DNA of 64,000 bases from Corinectria fuckeliana (lineage: Eukaryota; Ascomycota; Sordariomycetes; Hypocreales; Nectriaceae): contig WPDH01000087.1 of NCBI GenBank assembly GCA_019137255.1, positions 248,001 through 312,000 of the forward strand, written 5' to 3'. The notes below the pieces were generated by a model, which did no database searches, had not been told where the DNA came from, and saw nothing but the letters and a program-made list of their open reading frames with translations. The translations under genes were made by a program, and so were the position numbers. Of the stretch, positions 34,027-45,042 are shown in pieces (position 1 is the first letter of the stretch; the number at the start of each line of letters is the position of its first letter).

Positions 34027-35670
34027 CTAGTGGGTCTCCTCGCCGTTGGCCTCGGTCACCGGGGGGTTGGCTTGAGCAGCTGCCTCTCGTTGCATGCGGG
34101 CCTCGATCTCGCGAAGCTGGGACTCGCGGGCCAAGAGCTCCTGTCGCTTCTCGTTGATTTCGCGTTGGACCTTGAGCTCGATCTCGCGCAACTTCTCCTC
34201 CTCTCGTCGGAGCTGCTCCTCCTTGAGGCGGACGGACTGAGAGGCAAGATCCTCTGGGTTCATCGAGCTATCAACACTTCGATTTGTTAGCGATTATGGC
34301 CACTCATGATAAGGTGTAAACGTACCCAGAAGCACCCTCGACGCTCTTAGAAAGCTTCTCCGTACGGTAATTCTCGTACAGGAAGTCGTGGGTGATTTCC
34401 TTCAGATCAGCAAGATGGCTGTGGAGCAGCGCAGATCGAATAGCGAGGAAGTCCGAGTGACGAGGGTTGTCGACCTCGACAACACCCCAGGGGTACTGGC
34501 GAGCGCGGACCTTGCGACCACCAATCTCGAAAACATCCTCGGAGCCGACAATAGCGAAGGGCATGAGACCTCGGAGCTCGGCGTTCTCCTCTACGGTGTC
34601 CTCGTCATCCTCCTCAATATCGTAGGGGAAGTTGTAGACGGGAATTCGGTAGTGCTCGATATCCTCCATGACAAGCTTCTTGGACTCGGCCAGCTCAGCG
34701 GGGGTCAGGGAGTCGGCGCGGCCGATGACGGGGATGACGTTGACACGGGGAGCGAGGCGCTTCATGAGTTCGATGTCGAGTTCTCGGAGACTAAACAATA
34801 AGTTAGAGTTGCACCTTACCTCCAATTCATCAAGTACTTACCCATGGCCAGTCGGAGTGATGAAGTAGAGCATGGCGTGGACTCGGTTATCCCGGAATCG
34901 GGGGTTACGCTTGATACGGGACTCCTCGGCGAGAATGTCGTCGTATTGTCTCTCGAGGTAACCGACGATCTCGGAAAAGCTGTGACGTGTGAGTAGGGTG
35001 GAATGAATTGTGTTGGTAAGGAAGGCTAGCTCACCTAGCCTCGTTGTCAATCTGGTCTCCGAAGCCGGGGGTATCAACAATGGTCAAGGAGATGCGGGTG
35101 CCCTCCTCGTCCAGCTCTAATTCTGGGGTATGGAATCAGTAAAGGTGGCAGCGTACAGCAGGCGAGGTAAGTCGAAGTATTACGTACCGACAGTGATGGG
35201 CTTGATCTTGACTCCATCCTCAACGTGAGCGCTGCCAGCGTCGTCGGAGTCTTTGTGGTTCAAGACACCCTTGCCGCAGAGGGTGTTGACGAAGGTGGTT
35301 CGGCCTGTATAGCATGGTAAGCTTCTGGTTTGGTCATGTTGATTGATGAGAAGGCAAGGGCGGCGTGGATAGCATCGCAGCATTTCTCGTATGGGGCCAC
35401 GTACCAGTGCCAGATGCACCGCAGACCATCAAGCAGAACTGAATACCCTTCTTCACATTCTTCTTTCGACGGATCATCTTCTGGAGGGGAGAGCAACGGT
35501 CAGCACATGGAAATAGGACACGGGTCGACGCGCTCGAGCTCCGGGGGACGCCCCATGCGGCAGCGGCAGCTCCATCGGGTCGGGTGGCCATGCAAGGACG
35601 GCGACAGGACGGGGAAGCAAGGACGCGCGTGTGGACTTTTGGAGGTGAAACGTACGGTAGCAGACGACAT
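34027..35670 (-). CDS. CDC11: Septin, Cdc11/AspA type
   Basis: GTP-binding cytoskeletal protein forming septin filaments at septa and polarity sites. Seven exons, complement(35656-35670), (35405-35480), (35188-35304), (35035-35122), (34842-34979), (34326-34790) and (34027-34267), join in phase to 379 residues. The first exon is only five codons (MSSAT). The polybasic KMIRRKKNVKKG precedes the P-loop GASGTGRTT at about residues 26-34; arginine in place of the P-loop lysine (GxGRT/S) is typical of the Cdc11 group. G3 is DTPGFG, G4-like RADSLTPAE, and the septin unique element includes FAIVGSEDVFEIGGR and RQYPWGVVEV. The last exon is a glutamate- and arginine-rich coiled coil. Assignment to the Cdc11 group is by motif, not tree. 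It is divergent from HSV2. Confidence 0.9.
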
Positions 35671-37109
35671 GTTGGGCAGTCGAGGTCGGGGGAGAAGCAG
35701 TTGCGAAGCGACGGGCAAAAAGTTGAGGTTGTCGAGATCGAGAGGACGAAGGTCGATGTTGGGAGAGGCGATGCGGTGGGCGAAGCAAGGGGAAGATTGT
35801 TTAAGGAGAGGGAGGGTGTTGACCTGAAAGGGTCTAAGCAATTTCACGCTTGGCCAATCGCTCCTGCACTGGGACTGGGACGCTGGGACTGGGATTCAGG
35901 GGGGTGGAAGGGAAGGAGCCCACACAGAGGTCAGAGCAGACAGGAGTAGGAGCCACTGGAGCCACTTTGACCACGACCCCTGGACACGCTGCTGGCTACC
36001 AGACCGCCTACGTACTATGTGGTACCTGCCCCCTGGGCTCTATTAGCGCGTGCCCCCAGCTGCTAAATTTCATCGTGAGGCTGGTGACACTTCAAACATC
36101 TGTCTTCTTCACTTGTTTTAGAGGTACGGAGTAGGGCCCGGGGAAACACAGGACATGACCGTGAGGGACCTCACGTGACACCTCATGTGCCGCTTGTACC
36201 TTGTGGTGGCATCCATTGGATGGGGCTGCAAGAGAGCAAGGGAGCTGGAGAAGGGCATGAAGGCGCACCGTGCGGACGTGGTGACTGGCGGGTGTGGCTT
36301 GCGTGGCTAGTGGACGTGGCTTGCGTGCAGCGCTTGTTTGACCTTTCGCGTTCTCCAGCGCGTTCATTGCCGCAGGGGCGATAAGGTGAGCTCCACGTTT
36401 CCCGCTGGAACGAATGGACCCGGGCCGTTACGTTAGTTGTCCAGTGAATGAGACCGTTTCAGCAACATCGCCAACGAAGCTGAACACACTGCGCAGTACC
36501 TTCTGGTTTAAGATAGTGTAAAGTACCTACCTACCTAAAGGTACCTTGAATAACAAGACGGTCAAATTCATCACCCTGAGAGATATAACCTGTTTGCCAA
36601 CCTTCTCTCAGGTGGTGCAGAAGCTGCCGTAGTCTATTAATCTGCCGTACGAAGTACCCGGGGAAGTACCTAAGCTACAAATGCCAGCTGGCGATAGCGC
36701 CCATCGCTCCAATTCCCAGCGCCGCACAGGTACCCGTCCTGGGCTTTTTAGCAGCACGCAACTGCCCAGGTGGATCTCTCCATGTACTTACTATGTAGTA
36801 GGTACAGTGAGTGAGTGGGCAGCCTAGGTTCTCGGTGACGTCCCGTGGTTCATCGCATCGCCCTCATCAACCCGACTGGCCGGCCTCGACATGTTCACTT
36901 TCCTTCTTATAATGCTCCCATGACACTCGCTCAACGCAATCCCCGTCCCCTCTAAACAACACCACCATCGGCCGGGCGTCCAGATACTGCAGTCCTCTCA
37001 GCTTCCGCCTGGCCACTCAATACACCTACCCCTCTCTGGACTTCGACTTCAGGGCCCTTTTAGTGAACCGTGTCTCTCGTCCTCCAACGACCGACCCCAG
37101 AATCTCAAC
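35671..37109. promoter_or_regulatory. Divergent promoter region of the septin and HSV2 genes
   Basis: 1.4 kb with no supported gene. It contains TACGGAGTA at 36125-36133, TACCTACCTACCTAAAGGTACC near 36523-36544, a further TAGTAGGTACAG near 36796, and a CACGTG near 36173. The HSV2 side is pyrimidine-rich before its ATG. Confidence 0.4.
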
Positions 37110-38461
37110 ATGAATGTCCGGCCCCCCATAGAGGCGTCCAGCACCGAGGCTGTCCTGTCCGTCTCTTTCAACAACGATGCGAGCTGTTTTGCGGTCGGAC
37201 TGGACTCGGGCATCTGCAGTAAGATACCCTCACAGCGAGGCTGCATGCTGGTTATATATACTGCATGCATCTACTATGGAGCCTCCGGACTGACACGACG
37301 CTTTCTAGTCTTTCACACCAAATCATGTCTTCTCAAGGCATCTAGAGGTATGCTCATTGCCGATTTCTTCACAATCTTCTACATCAAAGCCTGACACTCC
37401 CTAGATTTCAACGCGGGCATCGGCCTCGTCCAGATGATGGGCATGACCAACTATCTCGCCCTCGTCGGTGGTGGCAGGTCTCCCAAGTTCGCCATGAACA
37501 AGGTTAGTCGGCGTCAACTCACCCACAGAAACTCCCGTCACTCATCACTCTTAATACCTAGGCCATAATATGGGACGACATGAAGGGCAAGGTCGCCCTC
37601 GAAATCACAGCTCTGACCGCAGTGCGCGGCGTCCAACTAGGAAGGGAACGCATAGCTGTAGTCCTTCAGAACAGCGTCCGAGTCTACTCCTTCGCAAAAC
37701 CACCAGACCTCCTCCACGTCTACGAAACCGCAGACAACCTGCTCGGCCTGTGCTGCCTCTCCGAGAAGAAGCTCGCCTTCCCTGGTCGCACCGCCGGCCA
37801 GATCCAGCTGGTCGAGCTGGCGACCGGCAACGTCAGCATCATCCCGGCGCACTCCTCCGCACTCAAGGCCATCACTCTGAGCCCCGACGGCGAACTCCTC
37901 GCCAGCGCCAGCGAGACGGGCACCCTGATCCGCGTCTACGCAACGAGCAACTGCGCCCGCGTCGCCGAGCTCCGCCGCGGCATCGACCCGGCCACCATCT
38001 TCTCGCTCGCCTTTTCCCCCTCCGGCACCGTGCTCGCCTGCACCTCGGACAAGTCCACCCTCCACGTCTTCGACGCCCCTCACCCACGCAATCCCTCCAT
38101 GCATCGCAGCCAGCAGCTAGGCTCACTGGGCTCTGACGCCGGCGACGGGGCGGGGAAATGGGGCATCCTCAGCAAGATCCCGCTGATGCCGCGGGTCTTC
38201 TCCGACATCTACTCATTCTCGTCGGCGCCGTTTGAGGCCGGCGATGAGTCTATGATTGGCGGCATCCCATTCTCAGAAGGCACCGTGCTGGGCACGTCGC
38301 GGCCGCCCAAGGGCGTCATTGGGTGGATCGGTGAGGACAGTCTGGTTGTGATTGGGGCTGGCCATGATGCGAGGTGGGAAAAGTTTGTCATCGTGGATGG
38401 CGAGGACGGGAAGCGGCATTGTGTAAGGGAGGGCTGGAAGCGATATTTGGGCAACACCTAA
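37110..38461 (+). CDS. HSV2: PROPPIN phosphoinositide-binding protein (Hsv2/WIPI4-like)
   Basis: Seven-bladed WD-repeat protein that binds PI3P and PI(3,5)P2, acting in micronucleophagy and other autophagy in yeast. Four exons, 37110-37218, 37309-37347, 37405-37502 and 37562-38461, join in phase to 381 residues. Exon 2 is only 39 nt. Diagnostic features are the blade 1-2 segment VSFNNDASCFAVGLDSGI, GGGRSPKFAMNKAIIWDD, and the lipid-binding motif LRRG in VAELRRGIDPATIFSLAF, preceded by ASASETGTLIRVY. Leucine in LRRG instead of FRRG and the DPAT context point to the WIPI3/4-Hsv2 branch rather than Atg18. A long polar loop follows blade 6 (about residues 260-325). Its stop is 163 bp from the convergent IST3 stop. 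Confidence 0.9.
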
Positions 38462-38623
38462 GTAAGAGCTGGAGATTACAGGCCTCAACAAGATGAGGGA
38501 GAGGCTCCATATTACGAGTGATAGGCGAATTTGGGTAGGCGTTATAGGCGGACTAGACTAGGTCTGTGGATGGGTTTGGATTTGTGTACTTTTGGTGGAA
38601 TTTACTAGATTATGAACTCTTCT

Positions 38624-39683
38624 CTAGTCGTCGTGCCGTCGTGGCGACCGACGACTTCTACTGTTTTTTCTCAATTTCCTGTCATCCCTCCCGTCGTCCC
38701 TGTGTCGCCTACGTCTCGGGTCGTCTCCGCCCTCTCGATCATGCCTCCGGTGGTCTCGTTCACGATCTCCGCGTCGTTCCTGTCCTCGCTCCCGTTCGTT
38801 GTCCTCGCCACCATCTCCCCCGTCCTTCCGCCTGTCAGAGTCGCGTCGGCGGTCGCTCTCTTTATCGCTGTGGCGGTCCCGGTGTCTCCTTGATTCTCGG
38901 TCCCCAGATCGGCCCTCCTGCTTAAGTCGGGGTTCGTCTCGGCGAGATGTTCGATGCTGGTCCTCTTCACTGCCGTCTCGCCTTGACTTGTGTGGGCGAT
39001 GGTGTCTGTGTTTGTGCTTCCGGTCTTTCTTGTCTGCCCTTTGCCGCGCTTCTTCGATTTCCTTCTTCTTCTCCTCGATCAGGAAGCCCTTCATCGGGTC
39101 GTCGTCGTCGTGATCTCGCATGAGCAATGCTAGTTCTTGCTCCTCTGGCAGCACAGGCCGCTTCTTCTCTTCCTCGTCGCTGCTCTCGTCCTCGGAGACG
39201 GCCTTGCCCTCCCTCTTCAACATGTCCTCCCAGCCGACCTTGAACTCGTCGGGATCCTCGTCGTCGCGGGTCTTGTACCGCGCATGATCGACACGGACTA
39301 ATCGCCCACTGATCTCGGCACCTCCGAGGTTATCGACGGCCAAGTCGGTGCTCCTCTGGTCTTCGTACTTCAGCCATCCGAAGCCCTTTGACTTTCCGGT
39401 CTCCTTGTCGCGGACGAGTTTAAGGAAGGTGGGCTCGCCGAACTGGGAGAAGATGGTGACGACGTCGCCCTCAGAGAGCTCGTAGGGCAGGCCGCCAAAG
39501 TAGACGTATGCGGTATCGCGGTAGTCGGTATGCCAGGAAGCCTCGGGAGAGCTGTGTCGCAGGTTGTCAGTACTGGTTGGACCTTGCTTGGACGTGGGTA
39601 GGCGTGGGGAGTAGGGGAGAGGCGTACATTCCGTTTTCAATCTCCTTCTTGTTGAGCGCCTGGATCGCGCGTATTTGGTTCAT
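38624..39683 (-). CDS. IST3: U2 snRNP / RES complex RNA-binding protein Ist3 (Snu17, RBMX2)
   Basis: RRM protein of the pre-mRNA retention and splicing complex, which binds the activated spliceosome near the branch site with Bud13 and Pml1. Two exons, complement(39628-39683) and (38624-39551), join through a split isoleucine to 327 residues. The N-terminus MNQIRAIQALNKKEIENG and the following SWHTDYRDTAYVYFGGLPYE match RBMX2/Ist3. RNP1 is KSKGFGWLKY, and LVRVDHARYK closes the RRM. Beyond residue about 120 the protein becomes an Arg/Asp/Glu/Lys-rich tail of some 200 residues (RDR and RRH repeats), far longer than in yeast but like the animal RBMX2 tail. It is divergent from the dynein gene. 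Confidence 0.92.
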
Positions 39684-40378
39684 ATTGATGTTCCGAGCTG
39701 TGGTGTCTTGGAGCTCAAAGCTGTGTCAGGGCCAGATCAAGAAAAGGTTCATGATGCAAGGCTGAGAGAGAGTTGCTACGCCGGGCCTGTGAGGCTCCCG
39801 TCGACGTAGGTACGGAGTAGAAAAACCGGAGCCCACTAGAGCTCAGGCAGTCCTCAGCCTACCAGCCACTAACGAGTCCGTGCGTTACACCAGTGCTCCA
39901 GTGGAAACCAGTGTTTTGTTTGCGCGCCGGGCGGGAGACCTTAATTTCCGGACCGACAGACGGCCTACTAAACAAACCCCCTGTCCACAGTCGACGAGAC
40001 GACAACCAGATCAAGCTTCCAGCTACAACGACGAGCAGCCTTGCCTCTCAACTACCTCTCAACCGAGGCACTCTGACGATCCCGCCGCCACCAAGGCTTG
40101 CGCAAACAGTCTCCGTCCTTGGCTGTCTTTTTGAGCGACAATGCCCGTACGACCTCCCTATTGACACGCCTGGCCTCCTTGTTCTCCTGTGGCGATAGCA
40201 CTACCCGTCCGCATCCACCGCGTCCTCCTTCTCCACAACGTCCCGTCCTCGTCGACCGCAACTTAACTCATCCCCCCCGGGCTCTTCTTTCACCACCTAT
40301 GACCTGACCGCCTGCGATCCGCGATCCGCGACCCCCGATCATCCATCCTCCGGGTTCCCACGCCGACTTTCTGCGGCC
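39684..40378. promoter_or_regulatory. Divergent promoter region of IST3 and the dynein light intermediate chain gene
   Basis: 695 bp without a gene. TACGGAGTA is at 39811-39819 and a CT/C-rich leader precedes the dynein ATG. Confidence 0.4.
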
Positions 40379-42254
40379 ATGACGGCGAACGCCAACCGAG
40401 TGTCGACCTACACCACCGGGTCAGGGGACGCCGACGCCCGCAATGGCGACCAGAAGAAGGACCTGTGGACTTCGATGCTCGAGTCCGTCGCCAGCGGCAA
40501 GCGCCTACCGGAGAAGAACCTCATCGTTTTAGGTATGCTTGTCCACCTCCGAGAAGCGGGCTAGGTAGCTGATCATCGTCTGTTCCTTGCGCTCCAGGCG
40601 GCACCCCCGAGTCGCAACGAGACTTCCTCGAATCTCTGTCCAGCTCCGAATCCAGACGCAATGCCGACCGACATAAGACGCCGCCCATCGCCAACAGCTT
40701 CGCCCTTGGCTATACCTACTATGATGTCCTCGACGCCGACCAAGACGGTTCGTACCCCTCGGACAAATCAACATCGACGCTCTTGACCTGACAGTTCTAG
40801 ACACTCTTGCGCGCGTATCCCTCTACCTCCTCTCCCAGCCCTCCGCCGAGTTCGCCTCCCTCGTCGCCCCTCTCCTCACCCCTGATGCCATTCCCAACAC
40901 CGCCCTCATACTACTTCTCGACTGGTCACAGCCCCATCTATGGCTGCGTCAAATGTGGACCTGGATCCAACTTCTCCAGGAGGTTCTCAAAAAGGTCGAC
41001 TCCGAGCAACATGATCTGATGGAAGACGTTATGACGGGCTGGAAGGAGAGAGGTCGGGGAGGTGCAGCGACCAATCTCGATGGGACTCCCTCAGCAACGG
41101 CAACAAGCGGTGACGGAGATAGCTCGTTGCCTTTGGGGCCAGGAGAGTGGGAAGAACCCTTAGGCTTGCCACTGTGTGTGGTTTGCCAAAATGTGAGACT
41201 TACTCCAGCAATGCGTCCCGGAGAGCTTCATCGACTGACTGAATACCCAGGCCCAAAGAATGGAATTTCTAGAAAAGGGCCAAGGCTGGAAAGAACCCGA
41301 CTTCGATAGAGTATTGCAATACCTCCGAACTGTGTTACTGAGACGTGAGTCGGAGCAGCTTGTTCTTATTCATCTTTTTCTCCGATACTAATATGTCTGC
41401 AGACGGTGCTTCTCTCATCTATACCTCCCAAAATACATCCTCTCAACTCCCCTCTCTCATCCACTCAACCCTCGGAATCACATCACTTCTCAAGCGCCAC
41501 CCACTCAAACACAATGTCATCGACCGCGACAAGATCGTTGTGCCCCCAAACTGGGATTCATGGGGCAAGATTCGCGTTCTGGGCGGCAACTTTGACGCCG
41601 AAGCCGTCTCCAACGCCTGGGCAGAGGACATCAGCTCCTCGCCCGAGGACCTTGACGCTGCAAAACAACTCGCCGATGACGAGAATGCGCAGTCCGACCA
41701 ACAGCAACCGCCTAGCAACTCCGCCATCGTGCGATATGAGGAGTGGTGTCGGGATCCCAATAGCGGCGGCCTGGCCGTGGTGGAGTACGCCATGCACGGC
41801 GACCACTGGATCACGGTGGACAGTGATGACACGCAGGCTTTCCTCGAGCGCCAGCTCAGGATTCTCGAGGCCTACAAGGCCAAGGCCCCCGATAGGACGC
41901 CCGAGAACGCCATCGCCCTAACCACAAAGCGCCTCGAGTTTAGCGACGAGAAGTCCGTCAGCGAGCACATCGGCCCGGTGCAGTTCAACATGGGCGGCAT
42001 TCAAGTTGACGCCGACGATATGCTGCAGCGTCTCAAGGTAAACACTCGCCCCCACCACTGTTCGTACTGATATGTAATCACTTACTGACTCCCCGACCTA
42101 GGACCGCAATGCATACACTGCATCGCCCGAGGCAGAGGCGGCAGACACCGAGAACCCCGCGGGCAACCCTAAGGATTTCGACAACGACCAGCTGCAGAGT
42201 TTCTTCACAGGCCTGATGAACAGAAAAGGTAGCACAGATTCGCCCAGGTCCTGA
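40379..42254 (+). CDS. Cytoplasmic dynein 1 light intermediate chain
   Basis: Links the dynein heavy chain to cargo adaptors; needed for nuclear migration and endosome motility in hyphae. Six exons, 40379-40532, 40598-40747, 40801-41192, 41251-41344, 41403-42037 and 42102-42254, join in phase to 525 residues. The G-like domain begins LPEKNLIVLGGTPESQRDF; the P-loop is degenerate and lacks the GK[ST] lysine, as is common in fungal light intermediate chains. Further family segments are ANSFALGYTYYDVLDAD, TALILLLDWSQPHLWLRQ, GASLIYTSQNTSSQLPSL, NVIDRDKIVVPPNWDSWGKI and the C-terminal QSFFTGLMNRKGS, which is the adaptor-binding-helix style end. Polar linkers fill residues about 190-230 and 350-375. 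It is convergent with the SPATA20-like gene. Confidence 0.9.
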
Positions 42255-42709
42255 GATAGCACTTGCGTCGCCCTATGGGGAGAAAAGGGGAAAAGGAAAG
42301 CCCGAAGTCTCAGAGAACCTCGGAGAAAGTATTGTACTCCGATGTGACCGTTTTCGGCTTCTTGTATTAAGAAACTTGATGGGGATTGGGTTGAGATGGA
42401 CACGGGGGCGGGGAGAGTGGCTGCTGTAGAATAGATACCCCTGAATGAACAAAGATTTGAGCACATCTAGTTTGAGGACGCATGAACAGCATGTCGTTGC
42501 AGTGGGCAGATTATGTCCTAGATTCGATGTCCTGAAGAGACTGTTCAATAGCAACACGACATAGCACTGTTTCATCCAAGATTAGGGGTACAGGTCCTAA
42601 CATGTATAAGCTTCCAAACGGTAGCACCCCCAGAAATCCGCGTGTCCAAAAAAAGTTCTCATAAGAACATGTGAGCAAAATACGAAACCCATGGGCTCCC
42701 CAGTCTTGT
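42255..42709. other. Convergent 3' region between the dynein and SPATA20-like genes
   Basis: 455 bp holding both transcript ends; no gene is seen. Confidence 0.5.
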
Positions 42710-45042
42710 CTACGCACTCAGCCTAGCAGGCTTGAACGAGACCTTGATATCGCTCCTCCTGGCCCCCAACCGCGCGGCGGCGACACCGTTGAGCAGGCCC
42801 GGGAACAGCCAGGGGTGCTGGAGCATCTCGACCTCGAAGGCGTTGATGGCCTGGCGGGCGAGGGTGGAGAGGGCCTCGTCGGCGAGGAGGTCGGCGAGGC
42901 GGAAGAGGTTGGCGACGGTGACGGCGTTGGTGGAGGGCAGGGAGGTGTCCATGCCGTCTTTGAGGCGGATGATGGTGTGTGGAGACGACGCAGTGGTGGA
43001 GAAGAAGGCGCCGGCGGGGTCGGAGAAGAGGAGAATTTGTGATTCTAAGAGTTGGCTAGTTAGTCGAGGAAGGACATTGCAGCTATAGAGGTAAGGATGT
43101 GGGTTGAAAACTCACGCTGCAGTGTGTCGGCGAATTCTAGAAAAGATTCATCGCTGGTGGCCTCAAAAAGATCGAGTAGACCCTGGATGAGGTAGGCGTA
43201 GTCGTCTGCAAAGGCTGTAACGCCCCTTTCACCTTGCCATATCCTATAAAGGCTCTTCTCCTTGGTATCCCATAGTTTCTCCTGGATGAAGGCCGCGGCC
43301 TGCTTTGCCGTACTCAGGTACTTGTCGCTCCGCTCTCGATTGAGGGTCTTGAGGGCTAGGCTAGTTTGAGCCAATGCTGAGATGACGAGGCCATTCCATC
43401 CCGTAATGACCTTGTTATCCAGTTCCGGCCTGACTCGGTCCCTGTCCCTCTTCTCCTTCAGGGCAGACTTGGCGCGCTGGATGTCTTGCTTAACCTTTTC
43501 AACGGGAATGTTGAAATGGTCGCTCAGCTGCTCGACGTTCCTATCGATCCTGAGAATGTTCTGGTTGATGAAGTCATCGTTCGGGTCGTGATCCTCGTCC
43601 ACGTTGCCATCTTCGTTCACGCCCCAATGGATTGCCACGAGAGGGCTAATGCCCTTCCTCACTGCGTCCAACACTGAGTCAAAGTCACGCTTCGTCCATG
43701 TATAGTACGCGCCTTCGCGCATTTCCTTGTCACCTTTCTTGGGGTACGAATCGGCCGCTTCGCTCGATGCGAATCCACCTCCAGAGAGCGCGATCGGAGC
43801 TGAGGAGAGATACTCCGCAAGCTCGAGAACGACGTCGTAGAACTCGCTGTTCTCCTTTCCGCCACTCGACCTCCACGCCTCAAGGTACAGGGATAGTAGT
43901 AGCGCATTATCCACAACCAGTTTCTCGAAGTTGGGAATGCTCCAGTCAGGGGTGACTGAGCAGCGGGAGAAGCCTGTGCCACCAACATGATCACGCAGAG
44001 CACCATCGCGAATCTTGCGCAGGGTGTCGAGCGCAATGTCTGTGGCATGCTTGCATTCTGCCTCGCCAACGACGTCTTGAACTGCGCCTGGGGACTTGGA
44101 GAGGCGCAGCAGGAAGGCCAGCTTGGGGGGTGTCAGAAATTTTGGTGCCAGACCGAAGCCTCCGTAGACAGGGTCAAAGGTTCCGGCGATATGCGTGTAT
44201 GCCTCCTCCAGTTGATCGAGGTCCAACTCGGTTGAAACTGCAGTGTCCTTCTCATTGCTCTCATCGCTGTGGGTTGGTGCAGGCGCCCCCCATCCCGAGG
44301 GCGCCAGAGAAGACGCTGCCGAGATGCGACTGGTACCAAGGGTGCCCTCGGCGGCGAACTCCCTTAGCTGTCCGAGGACCTCGGTCGCCTCCTTCCGGCA
44401 GCGGGCCTCCTGATCGCTCCAAATGTCCCGTACCTTCTTCAAGATTGTCGGGAAATCAAGAACCTCATCGGCGCCCTCTTCGGTGGCCCGTCGTCGATTT
44501 CCGGGCCCGGGCCAGTAGGTGCCGCCAAACACAGGCTCCAGGTTGGGGGTCAGGAAAAGGTTCAAAGGCCAGCCTCCACAATTGCTCACGGCCTGGACAT
44601 AGTTCATGTAGATGGTATCAAGGTCAGGGCGCTCTTCTCGGTCGACGATGACGGGGACAAAGGAGTCGTTCAGAACAGAGGCGCAATCCGAGTTAGAGAA
44701 GGACTCGAGGAGCATGAGTCGGCAGTCTGAGGTCGTTAGCGATGGTCAACAAGGCATATGCGTTGCGGCCTGCGCGGCAAGATACTTACAGTGGCATGCC
44801 TTGTATCCGATGTGCAGGAATATGAGCTTGTTCTCCTTCGTGGCGCGTTCTACGGCCTCGTCGTCCAGGAGCTGCCATGCCACCAATCCATCTGCCTGAT
44901 CCCTGACGTAGGGGCTCCTGCTGGCCGCGGCGCGGTTTCGGAGAGTCGGGAGGGGCTCGGAAGGGGCGGCGTCTCCAGAGGGGACGGGATTGGCGGTGGT
45001 GCCCAAGGCCTTGGCCGAGGCAGTGAGCTCAGAAGCGACCAT
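42710..45042 (-). CDS. SPATA20/YyaL-type protein (DUF255 thioredoxin-like plus (alpha/alpha)6 barrel)
   Basis: Conserved from bacteria to man; exact activity unknown, with the thioredoxin-like front part and a glycosidase-like helical barrel. Three exons, complement(44790-45042), (43116-44726) and (42710-43044), join in phase to 732 residues. The thioredoxin-like segment reads ENKLIFLHIGYKACHYCRLM; its CHYC motif (residues 83-86) is completed across the first splice junction. Then come VDREERPDLDTIYMNYVQAV and GGWPLNLFLTPNLEPVFGGT, both hallmarks of the family. The barrel half includes GGFGLAPKFLTPPKLAFLL, DHVGGTGFSRCSVTPDWSIPNFEK, NKVITGWNGLVISALA and VTAFADDYAYLIQGLLDLF. Members are about 650-790 residues long, so this is full length. 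It is divergent from the hypothetical gene at 46.4 kb. Confidence 0.92.

Noticed and set aside
35846..36134. Short open frames in the septin-HSV2 promoter
   Set aside because: Below 125 codons, no homology recognised, embedded in promoter-like DNA.
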